Shown: positions 31,002 to 41,766 of the stretch, in pieces
Position numbering within the stretch: position 1 is the first letter of the stretch
Layout: every line of letters begins with the position of its first letter
From: Pycnopodia helianthoides
Lineage: Eukaryota; Echinodermata; Asteroidea; Forcipulatida; Asteriidae
Assembly: GCA_032158295.1 (NCBI GenBank)
Contig: CM063244.1
Location: forward strand, 26,820,930 to 26,884,929
Length of the DNA stretch: 64,000 nucleotides
Reading direction: 5' to 3'
Made by a program: the position numbers and the translations under genes
The notes under the pieces: model-generated
Seen by the model: only the letters and a program-made list of their open reading frames with translations
Told to the model about the DNA's origin: nothing
Databases searched by the model: none

Positions 31002-32654
31002 CTAGCATGAAGAAAAATCAAAATTATGCAAAATTTAGTCATCTGGAAAAAACAGATTTCCATGAATGCATCAAGTGTTTATTTGTTATTTCATTTTGCG
31101 TTTAGCTGTTTGCTGTACTTTTGCTTTGTTTTGTCTTGGAGGTATAAGTAGGGTGGCGGGGGGGGGGGGGGGGGGGAGGGGGGAATGTTGGAAGAGCTTG
31201 CCATTCTGGTTCAACATCTTGTTAGGAACTCTACAACGATAACCATTGCCACTCATGGTTCTTAGTTTGACAGATGGCTTTATGATTGCCGGTAAGGTGA
31301 CCCATTTTTTAAAATCAAAACCTTACAACAGTGTGATTATGATTTCCGATCCAAACGAAGTCCACGTTACAATATGTCAAATATATAAGATCAAGATTGA
31401 TATCTGTTTCTCATCAGTATAAGCCAAGTCAGCGACAGGTCCTGATGGTCCCAGGTGGCGTACACCAATCCCTATCACCATCCTTCATTTTCAGATCATG
31501 CAACCTCTACCCCTCCTATCCATCCCATCTTGCGGCTACCCTGCGTCCAAGACAATCCCCCCTATGCACCTGTTGCCACCATCCGACTCACTGTCACAAA
31601 CGAGCATGAAAGTCAAATTACCATGAGCTCAGGCCAAATGTAGGACAAACTCTCCCATAATGTTTCAATCAAGTTGTTTGTTGCCGAAAAGTGGAGGGGG
31701 GGGGAAGGAGGGGGAGAAATGGAAAGCTGTCGGTATAAGGTGTGTCAACTCGTTGGGGATCACAAGGCGGTAATGAAGGATATCCCGGTAGAACCTTGCT
31801 ACTGAGTTTTCAGGAGTGGTTATAATGTGACTTGCATGTGACCAAGCCTTTCATTTTTTGTTTCTTTCCCCACTCCCCCCCCCCCCATGGATAATTTTGT
31901 TTTCCGTCTTGTTTGTTTTGTCGGGGGGAAGTTGATGAACATGGTGTGTTGTTTTAAGTGGCCCTAAAAGCAAAAGGCTGGGTCATGCTCTGAAATAGCA
32001 ACTGGATGCAGCTGGGTTTTTTGAGGGATGCTAGTAAAAAAGGATTTCCAAGCGTTTTATTTTATTTATTCTTTGGTTGTTTCTTTTCAATTGCTTTATG
32101 CTGGGGCCCTTAGATGGCTCATTATTCCGACAATATTTTATTGTATTTTTCTGTACAAAAATTCAATAGTCCGACCCACCCATTGGTCTGACATCTCATA
32201 ATTCCAGCGACCCATCAGTCCAACTAATCCATCGGTTCGTTTTGGATATTTTTATTTCGAAATTTTGAAAGATTAACCATACTTTTTTGTAAACAAATTT
32301 ATTGCAAAAGTACCCCAGGAAATCTCAGGCTCCTCAGGGTTTGCCTTTAACTTTTTCTGTGACTAGCCAGCAGGACCAGTTATCTGTCAACTTTTGCTCT
32401 TGTCCATAATTCGTATTAAATAGGGATGCTTTTTAACACTGAACTAGCCAGATGGACCACTTGGATAGAATTTTGACTGGTCTTCAGGTGTTGTCACTGG
32501 CATTGTTAAGGGAGAATGCTGAAAGGTCGCTTAAAGTTTCAAAATTTCTTCCTACAATATTTTTAAAAGAAACATTCAAAGCTTTGCCTGGTGGAGAGGC
32601 GATGCTACTCTAAGTTCTGTTGTACTGTTTTAGAAAGTGAAACAAGCTTTTTAC
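31002..32654 (-). other. Intron between exons 6 and 7
   Basis: 1.65 kb with a long G run at about 31159-31177 (C run in the transcript) and other short G/C runs. Nothing else recognised. Confidence 0.7.
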
Positions 32655-32864
32655 CCTGCTGTTACACGACCGGAACCGCACCCTCCTCCCGATGCAGTAC
32701 TTCCCTCCATTCTGCGGGGACGGTTCGGTACACTGGCGTACAGCTTGTTTAACACCACCTCCACACGTCCTGGAGCAGTCCCCATATGCCTCCCACTTGC
32801 CCCATCCACCATCTACGGGCTCTGTGGAGTGTGCTCGGCTGACACACTTGCCTCGATCACACCA
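32655..32864 (-). CDS. ADAMTS9-like: Visible exon 6: end of disintegrin-like domain plus TSP1-1
   Basis: This 210-nt phase 0-0 exon encodes [10 protein letters not shown] and then TSP1-1: [20 protein letters not shown] and [25 protein letters not shown] fits the POFUT2 O-fucosylation consensus C-x-x-S/T-C-x-x-G, and [10 protein letters not shown] has the spaced tryptophans seen before TSP1 cores. The acceptor is CCCACAG and the donor AGG|GTAAAA. Confidence 0.95.
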
Positions 32865-34101
32865 CTGTGGGGGGAAAGAGACGCGGTAATTATTATAACG
32901 TTTCTAAAATAGATGCTGTGGACAGATTCCTGATGGAACCCTCCTACTGTAAGACCGTTCAGTATCATCTACTGTTGTTTTCAATATTAGATAAACTACG
33001 CCAGCCCACAATCATGTGGTGAATGTATCTACACAGTACACACACGTACACAGTTACAATTCTGTGCACAGTTGTGCCACCATACACGACCCGTGCAGTT
33101 GAGTGGTTTCAAAGGGTTGGTGAACTCGTTGGACAGCGTTACCAAGAGTAAGAGGGTTAAACAAATATTTGGCAAATAAATTTGTCCAGAAGTCAGAGCA
33201 ATTCCCAGGAGCGATAAATCTGAATCCAAAGTGTTTAAAGAAATTGAAAAAAGACAAAAATAGTGTAATGTGAAATAATATGATAGAGGAAAACTGGCAA
33301 TGTATGCATTACAGCTCATAATCCAAGTTAGACTTGATATCAAGTCACCAGTAGCCACAATTCCTAAAATGTCTTACTTGGGGGGGGGGGGAGACGACTG
33401 GGGGTTACAACAAACACTGGGGACTTGATTTCAAGTCTAAAAACCCAAGCCATGATCCGATATCATTTAATTGCGCTTGCTTTTCATCAGTTGGGTTGAA
33501 ACATTCACAGAGTCTAAAGGTCTGTAATCATAAGGAAACATGATCAGGGTTGTCTAACAACATTGTCTCCGCCGCCCAATAATTCTCCGCTGATTGGAAA
33601 CATACACTGCCTTGTAGCGCTGACATTTTGTTTGGAGTAATGTGCACTAACAAGGAAGGGCAACTTCTCTGTATTCTGGTTCAAGTGTTAAAGGTGAGCG
33701 TGTGATTGATAACACTGGCAATTATAGTCATAAGCTTTCTTGCAGATAATGCGTGCATTGTTTGGACTTCAGACTGTGTTTACATTTGAAAAGGGGGGGG
33801 GGGATTCACAAATTTGCTTAGCATAGAAAATGATGCTTGGCAGAAATTGGTTACCAGGCAAAAAAACAATGTGATGTGTATTGTTTTGTGAATGGGTCCC
33901 TAAAAATGCTAATTAAATTTTGGATAAAAGTTTATTCTTATAGGTGTAAATTGGGGCTTGTTTCACGACAAAACACAAATTTACTTCGGTTTGTGTTTTT
34001 AAAAAAGTGTGGGGAGAGGAACATCAAAGACTAAAGGGTGTGGAAGGCAAGAAGAGTCGAGTTACAAGAAAACAATGGAGGAACGTCAATGATAAGATTA
34101 C
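32865..34101 (-). other. Intron between exons 5 and 6
   Basis: 1.24 kb without recognisable repeats or exons, apart from short G runs at 33380 and 33793. Confidence 0.7.
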
Positions 34102-34209
34102 CCTGTTGTTGCCGCACGGCGTGCCATCAGCCCATGGCATGTGTTGGGTGCGGCAGCCACGACGGGCCCCTTGGAAGGAGCCTGTACACCACAGCCTACT
34201 GCAGGTTCT
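34102..34209 (-). CDS. ADAMTS9-like: Visible exon 5: disintegrin-like domain
   Basis: This 108-nt phase 0-0 exon encodes RTCSRLWCTGSF, GARRGCRTQHMPWADGTPC and GNNR. CRTQHxPWADGTxC is the signature of the ADAMTS disintegrin-like domain, which has no RGD loop and works as an exosite next to the active site. The acceptor is TTTCTTTCAG; the donor AGG|GTAATC is weaker than others in the gene. Confidence 0.95.
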
Positions 34210-35019
34210 CTGAAAGAAAAACAACCACCAACAATAGGCAATCAGTTATCAGGTACAGACAGGCTGTCTGGCAAAAGTTTTTCGGGGGAGGGTTGAGCAT
34301 CAATCAAACGGCGGAAGTGTTGCTTACTGGGAGAAAAATCCTTCATGATAAAAGGGGAAGGGGGGAGATGATGCTTTTATAGGGAGATGTTGTTTGTCTT
34401 TGCTTCATCTCCCCCTCCTGTCACACCAGCTTGAATGGTGATCCCTGGAGAGAGGGGAGCAGGTATCACACCCCTTCCCAAAAGGGGAAAACAGTGAGTT
34501 CATATTTTCATGACTGTGACAAGAACATGGTTCCCTCAAACATCTGTATGGTTCCCTCAACCATCTGTATTCCCCACGCCTCGATGTCACCAATCAAGTA
34601 TCTGGGTTATGGCTAGGGTAAAGGAGATTTCTGTAAAGCTGGGTCACTACGCAGTGAACGATTTCCCTTGTACAGCATCGCTTCATCGTTTGCTACTTAA
34701 TACTAGCCTTCACCGAGTGTGCACAAAACATTTCTAGCCTGCATGTACATAGATTAGGCTCTGCAGAATGGCTGGACTGGAATCATTCCCTACCTTCCAG
34801 CTTTGCCTTAGCAGTCAGTCAAGATCAAAAAGTTTGGATTGAGGGTTGACAGTTGATGTTAGCTCCCCGAGGTATTGGCAGTTGACTAACTAGTTTCCAA
34901 GGCAAAGCAAAGGGAACTAGCTTCCCTACCTTCTAATACCGAGGGGAGCTAAATATGAACTGTCCACCTGAACTAAACCACGTTACTTCTCTAGTTTGTC
35001 ATCATTGAGCTCAGAAAAA

Positions 35020-35460
35020 ACGTTGATTGACATTTACATGTGCCGCCACATGTCACTACACAAGGGCGACAGTTCCATGAGCCCTTTTTTAAAGCGCATG
35101 TGCAGTAGACTATTGCACATGCGATAGTCTACTGCATGTGTCTATACCCTGTGCATGACAATTGTACATGCGATAGTTTACTACGCATGCATATTTAACC
35201 GCATATTGTACATGCGATACATTGACATTTACATGTGCCACCACATGTCACTGCACCAGGGCGCCAGTTCCACAAGCCTTTCATAAAGCGCATGTGCAGT
35301 AGACTATTGTACATGTGATAGTTTACTACGCTTGCATATTTAACCTGTGCATGACTGTTGTACATGCGATAGTTAACTACGCATGCGTATCTACCCTGTG
35401 CATGATTGTACATGCGATAGTTCTCTGCATGCATGTTTTACCTGTGCACGCTGGCTTGGT
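35020..35460. repeat. Tandem duplication of about 195 bp rich in palindromic CATG subrepeats
   Basis: TTGACATTTACATGTGCC, CACATGTCACT, GCGCATGTGCAGTAGACTAT appear in the same order at 35028 and 35223. Between and after them TGTACATGCGATAGTT and ACTACGCATGCATATTTAAC recur at least four times. Confidence 0.82.
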
Positions 35461-36671
35461 AAACAGCAAAAATAGCACATGTGATGGCTTTCACCTCTCA
35501 ATCATGCATATGTAATAAGTACAGTAATGAGCAATACAACATGAACTGTACTCATTCCAGCTGCAGAGTCGATTTCCCTCAGAGCAGAGCACGGGAACCT
35601 GGGAGGATCCATCCATATACAAAAAAAATTCCCACCCGTTTCCATACAAAAGTTCATTCTTTTTTGGGTCATCCTGGATTAGCTATGTTTAAACTATCAA
35701 TGTTCTCATCGTTACACCACACTGGTTACAGTCTTTTATAAGGAAGGATGAAGTGAAATCCCAACAATGGGTACAGTCTGGGCACAGTCTGGAGGGCCCT
35801 CTGCATTAATGACACACACATGGCCAACAGGTGGTATATACTTCAATGGGACTTACCCATGATGGCTGGGTTAGTCTTGAGGCTTTGTGTACGGGGGTTA
35901 ATATTAAATTGAAGAATAAAGTGTTTGAATAAAAATACAAATGGCATAATGGATGTCATATTGTCATATTCCAGGGAGAATTGGAAAGGGGAGGGGGTTG
36001 AAAGCTGTCCTCCCTTACTCCGGGATCTGTTACAGGTGTGTAGCGCAGTTGAGAGATAACCAGAGTGTTGAAAGTTCCGTTTTGGTGCTTGATGGTGTAA
36101 GCAGAGCATGTTTGTGTGTACTTGATTAAACCCCCATGGTGGCCCAGGCATCAGCAGCCTTCATCAATGGATGTGACATTTCCAGTCTGGGTTATAGAGC
36201 TTTTTAGCCTTAACTTTGTATCCACACGATGATAACCTTCCCAGGCTCCGTGGGATCAGAAACCAACCTGAGGAATTCATTAAGTATTTTGAGTAAGAAA
36301 AAAAAAAACCCAAACCACCCCAAAACATGGACATTTATTTGTTTAGATATTTTTCAATAGCTAGTTTCCATCTTTACAGGCAAAGTGCATTTTGGCTTGC
36401 AGATGCGCCAAGCGCTCAACTTATTAACGCAGCCGCGTTGTTCACTAACCAATCGTGCAGTGAGTTTTGTAAAATGTGCGCGTGCTGCACGCCGTTCTCA
36501 CACGAAACTGCCCGTAAAGATGGCCGATTTACGTCATACTGCAACCTATCTATACCAAAGTACCAAGCAATTTTACTTAATATTTCACTACATCCAACAG
36601 CGCAGGTGCCAATGACAGGGCGGAAATTTTGTCCAATGGGAATTTGTTCAGTAACCTCATTGTATTCTAAA

Positions 36672-37290
36672 ATTGTACCCCGATTTGAAATTAAAAGTAA
36701 TTTCCGTGGTATTTATTGCTTAAAGGTATTGTACACTTTTGGTAACAGCTCAAAATCAGTGTCCACATTTTGTGTGATTAAACATATGCATGAACAAACA
36801 AACCTGTGAAAGTTTGAGCTCAATTGGTCATCGAGGTCAAGAGAAAATAGTGAAAAGAGACCTTATGTGTTTTCTGTTTTTTCAAGTTATCGCGCGTGAT
36901 AATTACTATTGTTTTACTCGTTTCTCAGAAACGATAGCATTTTAGGCAGAAATATTTTAAGGAACCCTTTCTACCATTACTTACTTTAAATCATGTAAGT
37001 TATGTGTGAATCTGTGAACATTGTGTTTTTCGATCTTACCAATAGTGTACAGGGCCTTTAAACTGTTCCAAAACTTTACAATAACTCCCCAAAATTCCTC
37101 AGCGACTATTAAGAAAGGTCTCCTGATGATAACTTTGTATTGTACTTTGTATTTTCTTAAATTGTACTCAAAAATAAAAAGTAATTTCCGGGGTATTTAT
37201 TGCTTAAACTGTTTCAAAATGGGCAAAACTTTACAACAACTCCCAAAACTCCTTAGGGAATATTAAGAAAGGTCTCCTGATGATAACTTT
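36672..37290. repeat. Segmental tandem duplication split by a MITE
   Basis: AAGTAATTTCCG-GGTATTTATTGCTTAA, ACTGTT, ACTTTACAA, AACTCC and TATTAAGAAAGGTCTCCTGA occur in both copies. Copy 1 is 36672-36720 plus 37058-37137; copy 2 is 37152-37290. Confidence 0.88.
36720..37061. mobile_element. TTAA-flanked MITE, copy 3, with a preserved empty site next door
   Basis: The left end is TTAA-AGGTATTGTACACTTTTGG, the right end CCAATAGTGTACAGGGCCT-TTAA. The flanks ATTTATTGC and ACTGTT join directly around one TTAA in the neighbouring duplicate at 37195-37213, proving a TTAA target duplication. Confidence 0.88.
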
Positions 37291-37759
37291 GACTGACATC
37301 AAATCAGCTTGGAATGTCTGCAATCACTGTGCAGTGATTTAATATTGCCAGTTTGATTGCTCAAAATATGAGAACCATAAAACATTCCACAGTCTTGTCA
37401 AAAAATTCAGATGAAATTATCCGAAGTATATATTATCAGAGCAGGTTTTTGGCTCAGTAAAATTGCAAAGGAAAAAAAGGGGAGCAAAACTGAAGTTATT
37501 TGCTTGCTTTTTGGTACCTTTTAGACCATTGCTAGTAGAACAAAACAAGATATATCTCTGACTCTATAACTACATGAATTAAACTGTTTGTGATACCCGC
37601 TTCTATAGAGTGTTCAAGTCTTGCTAGTATTTGAACATTGCGACCGTTAAAGTTTGTTTCAGTCACGCATTAAAGCAATGTCAAGGGTGTTGAACACGTG
37701 CGAGACTTGCAGTCTATTACAGGATTCAAACTGTCCTTTCATTACCGGCACACACAGAG

Positions 37760-37900
37760 ACCAAAGATATTTGCTCTAGAATGCAGGGGGTAATGGTTCG
37801 AATCCCACTCCAGCAGCCTGTGGATTCCCCCCCCCAACTCAAACAGCATCGAGCATACAGAGCTTTATCAAACATCATGTATTTTTTTTTTTTTTTTTTT
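37760..37900 (+). mobile_element. Dispersed copy of the 94-bp array SINE
   Basis: TGCTCTAGAATGCAGGGGGT, GGTTCGAATCCCACTC and CCTGTGGATTCCCCC match the array unit and its flank at 25880-25930. It runs into a T-rich tract at 37878-37900. Only one unit is present here. Confidence 0.65.
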
Positions 37901-38680
37901 CAAGCCAAAATACATGTACATTGCTGCTATGTTTAAGTAGGAAACTTTGAATTTTACCCTATCCATAAAGGAAATGGTTACAAGATTGTCGCTAAATGGC
38001 AGAAAATTAAATTACTTAGAATGGAACTCCCAACATCACCCCTTCACAGTCAGGGGGGGAAATCTCATTCTTCAAGCACTACTCCAGCAACCATATCAAT
38101 TTATATGAACAGGTGTTTGCAGGCAAAGTGGAGTGTTGATTTAGTGATGACTTCTGCTATAAACAGGGTATTTTTATTTATTTTTTTTTTTTTTTCTAAA
38201 CCAAGAAGCAATCTGTTAATAATCAGGTTTAGAACAGAATGAACTAAATAAACCCAATTCGGCATTCCCCTCATATTTGGTTCTAATTTTGGGAATGTTG
38301 ATGATTTATTGCAATAAAGTAAATGTTTCACATTGTTGTGAGGAATAACCTACATCTGGTAATGTGGCATCTCATTGAGTTCTCATCCAAAATAACTCAA
38401 TGTTTGATCTTTTGGACTCTTTCTCCACAATTCCCACGAACTTTGGAGGTCTGTGCTTCGTGTCTGTCATTTACCTACATCAATTTATCATTTAGGAGCC
38501 ACTCAGAGTTATCAAAGTTCAAACAATTTGATCTTTTTTTGAACTTTTTTTTACCCGTCCACCTATCCCAAATTTTAATTTTTAACTATTGACAATTAGG
38601 CCTACAGACTATTTCATACACCCTATCATCCATCTTGAAATCAAAGCTTTCCCATTCAACTCTTGCCAAAAAGGGAAACC

Positions 38681-38996
38681 TTGGGACACTAAGTAGGTAG
38701 CAGCAAAGATCCCAGGTCCGGAGCTGCCAACATCTGCATCTTGCAATCAGGGAGATTTTGTACGACAATCAGGGAGATATTTAGAATAATTCAACATGAC
38801 AGGGAAAAAGTTTCCACAATCAGGAAGATTGTCAAATTTGTTCGTCGAGACATGAAAAGATTGGTTTATTTTCAGGGAACTTTCTGCAGAATCAGGGAGA
38901 GTTGGCAGCTCTGCGAGGTCAATATCCCGTCTGAGCATGCGCACATTTTCAAATGATGGATTTACCTGGTAAGTCTGCTGCCACCTAGTGTCCCAA
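38681..38996. mobile_element. TIR element with GGTGGCAGCAG ends, long form
   Basis: The left end is TTGGGACACTAAGTAGGTAG, the right end CTGCCACCTAGTGTCCCAA, an imperfect inverted repeat of about 25 bp. A second inverted pair (GAGCTGCCAAC / GTTGGCAGCTC) lies inside. No coding capacity. Confidence 0.7.
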
Positions 38997-40337
38997 AATA
39001 TCCGTCGTCATTCTTTCTCTTACCACCAGAAACATGTACCCTCTATTGAACGCTACCATGCATGGCGTGATTAAGAGAGACACTACCCCCTCCCTATGCT
39101 GTGGGAGCTTGATAGATGATACCCCCATAGAATGATGAAGTACATGTGGATGGAAGGACTTGAAATGAAAAGGGGGGGGGGCAGTTTGGGAGATTTCCCT
39201 TCCAGACTCCCACTGGACTTTGAGGAGGGATGACGAGTGTATTGGTAGGGGTCAGACAGAGGTAAGATGCACTATTTTGACAATTGCTCACTCTAGACCT
39301 GTGATACTCTGCTGTAATCATTGTTGGGTTCCCTCCAGAGGAACTCATGTCACTAAAAAGTCAACTTTGAGCAAAAACATATCTAGAAACAAATCTATAA
39401 ATGCTTTTAAAACATTTTGATGCAATTTTCTTTATTTTCAGTGACAATTCCAGCAAATACAGGATGACTTTTATGTTACAACATTTCTCTGCGAATGATC
39501 AACAACTCTTCTAACTTTGTGAGCTTTTAAAGGCATTATTTAATTATCTTTTTACTACTTCCCAACCAAAATGACCTGGGGTATAAATGTAAAAAGTGTT
39601 TTGACCCGAAGGGAGTCTTCCTCAAATGCTACATGGATTACTGTTGCCAAAAAAAAACATCTTCAAAATTATACCAATGAGATCCTACTCCTGAAAGGAA
39701 CTGAAGAAGAATGACCGCTGGACCACTCTACCCCCAGCCACAAAGAAATCTTATGCAAAGGGGACACCACTGTGCTGGCAACAAACATGACAGAACAGAT
39801 GTCTGTCACTTAGTTAATGCAAGCCCCAGGCCACTACTTACCTCTTACCCCTGACTGACTCAAAGTATAGGAGGATTATGGACAATGAGTAATAAAGGAA
39901 AGAAACTACAGGTAGAATACGATGACAAACAAGGTCAGGCTTAGTGATGATGCTCATCTGACGATCACTGGGAATGAGCCTTACCAGCTCTGATTCACTT
40001 GAACATCCACCTTGCTTCATTTTTCTCATTTGTTTTATGTATAACAGGGGCAGGTGGAAAGAGTCGTCTGCCAGGATGAGGGCTGAGAGTTATATGCCAG
40101 GGGTTGGGGTTGGGTGGTGGGTCTGGCTTGTGGAGGGGGGGGGGTGTCTGGCTTGGGAGGGGTGTTCACCTCCTTGGATTTGCCCCACATACAAACCCAA
40201 AATAAATTCAAGAAGAATTGCAATCCCTGGAAAAATTGTGGCTCAGCAAACAAGTATGCTAAAGCAGGATTGTCTACCCAAAAGCTTTTATATGAAATTA
40301 GGCCTTTGCCTTGGAAACAAATAAGGACATTACGTAC

Positions 40338-40476
40338 CAAAATGGGGCAGACCGTGGCTCCTTCTCCAAAGACCAGCTCGCATTGCCTACTGATGTTATA
40401 CACCTCCCCTGGCTGGTATTTTGGCAAGAATTGTGCATCCCGTGGGGTATCCAGTAAACACTGGCCATAACCCATG
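40338..40476 (-). CDS. ADAMTS9-like: Visible exon 4: catalytic end and start of the disintegrin-like domain
   Basis: This 139-nt exon encodes MGYGQCLLDTPRD, then YQPGEVYNISRQCEL and VFGEGATVCPIL, equal to the GYGECLL...Y.....QCELIFGPG..VCP block of ADAMTS9/20. The acceptor is ACCTTAG|C and the donor TTG|GTACGT; it ends in phase 0. A pair of inverted MITEs begins about 110 nt upstream of it in the transcript. Confidence 0.95.
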
Positions 40477-40587
40477 CTAAGGTTCAGGGGAAAGAGGGGG
40501 AGGGAGAGGGTAAAAAAGTTGTTAACTTGACATTGACAAGATTTTCTGACTTCATTTTGGGTACGTTTAAAAAAAAAAACACCTAAG

Positions 40588-40732
40588 TTAGGCCGTATCC
40601 GAAATGACGGCTACGGCTAGGGCTACGACTGTTGCTATGGGTGTTGCTAAGGATGTCCTATACTTCAACGCATGATGACGCGGAAATCTAGCCGTAGCCG
40701 TAGCTGTAGCCGCTAATTCGGACACGGCCTTA
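40588..40732 (+). mobile_element. GGCCGTGTCCG-type MITE, copy 1
   Basis: About 145 bp, starting TTAGGCCGTATCCGAAATGA and ending with AATTCGGACACGGCCTTA. The long imperfect terminal repeats contain CTACGGCTA runs. The core (TATACTTCAACGCATGATGA) identifies the family. Confidence 0.8.
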
Positions 40733-41620
40733 GATTCCCAAGTGAAATTTTGGTGGCTAACTTAGCCAGCTAAATTGGACTAATGTACTTAATACTTATA
40801 TGATGGAAGTTTTGCACTGCATTGATTTCTTTCAAACTAGACACAGACACCTCTTGAGTGGTGCTCAACTTTCCTTGAAGATCGGATGCTACCTCACTAC
40901 TTTGATGTTGCGGACACCATTCCAAAAAGCTTGACTTGAAATTCAATTCTTTCAAAATAATTCACACGAGTGGGTTACAAAATCATACTTTAAATGGCCT
41001 CATGATCTACAAAACTATTATTAAAAAAGTGTTCGTTGGTTAATTTCCCATCCTTTATAAAAACATAACTGTTTAAAAAAAAAAAAAAAAAAAAAATCAT
41101 TAGCTCACCAACCAAGTAGTAGAATAGTTACAGGGAGAAGTTAATGTGCTTAAGGGGATTTAGGTTTGTGTAAACATATTTTTGTAAACAATTAATTTTA
41201 TTAAAAGCCTAACTGTTGGTTACATTTGTAAAAAGTAATTTATCAAGAAATAAACTGTTGAGTCAAATCTGTATGTTTGACAGAAAGTCAATACAACCAA
41301 ACATAATACTTTTAATAAATTCTTTGATGGTGAGTTTCAATCAGCTTCGAACAAAATAATAAGTACACATTTCTGAATTTGTCAGGAATGAGATTTGTCG
41401 AATGTGAATATTCCTGAAAATGGCTGGTGGGCTTTAGTTGGTTCCCCATTATTCTAGACCCAGAACCTCCCAAATGTTACAGTTCAGGAGGTTTGCAGAC
41501 TCGATGCATCACCAGAAAGACAAACCTACAGGTTTGGACACAGTACAAACTTTTTCTTTCTTTCTTTATAGGGACTGCTTTACTTCTTTCAAGAAAAGTT
41601 AAAAAACGGCTCAAGGAGAT

Positions 41621-41766
41621 TTAGGCCGTGTCCGAATTGACAGCTACAGCTACGGCTACGGCTAGATTTCCGCGTCATCATGATTTGAAGTATAGGATGC
41701 CCTAAGCAACACCCTAAGCAACAGTCGTTAGCCATAGTTGTAGCAGCCAATTTGGATACGGCCTTA
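41621..41766 (-). mobile_element. GGCCGTGTCCG-type MITE, copy 2, inverted relative to copy 1
   Basis: It begins TTAGGCCGTGTCCGAATTGA and ends GGATACGGCCTTA. The core CGCGTCATCATGATTTGAAG is the reverse complement of the copy at 40588, so the two lie head to head about 890 bp apart. Confidence 0.8.

Larger units (their letters stand above)
34210..40337 (-). other. Intron between exons 4 and 5
   Basis: 6.1 kb containing the CATG-rich duplication (35020), the MITE-split duplication (36672-37290), a SINE copy (37760), a T run (37879-37899) and the TIR element at 38681. No additional exon seen. Confidence 0.7.

Noticed and set aside
30641..31063. A 140-residue minus-strand frame as a separate small gene.
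   Set aside because: It overlaps exon 7 in another frame; the ADAMTS Cys-rich sequence with proper splice sites is the real reading.
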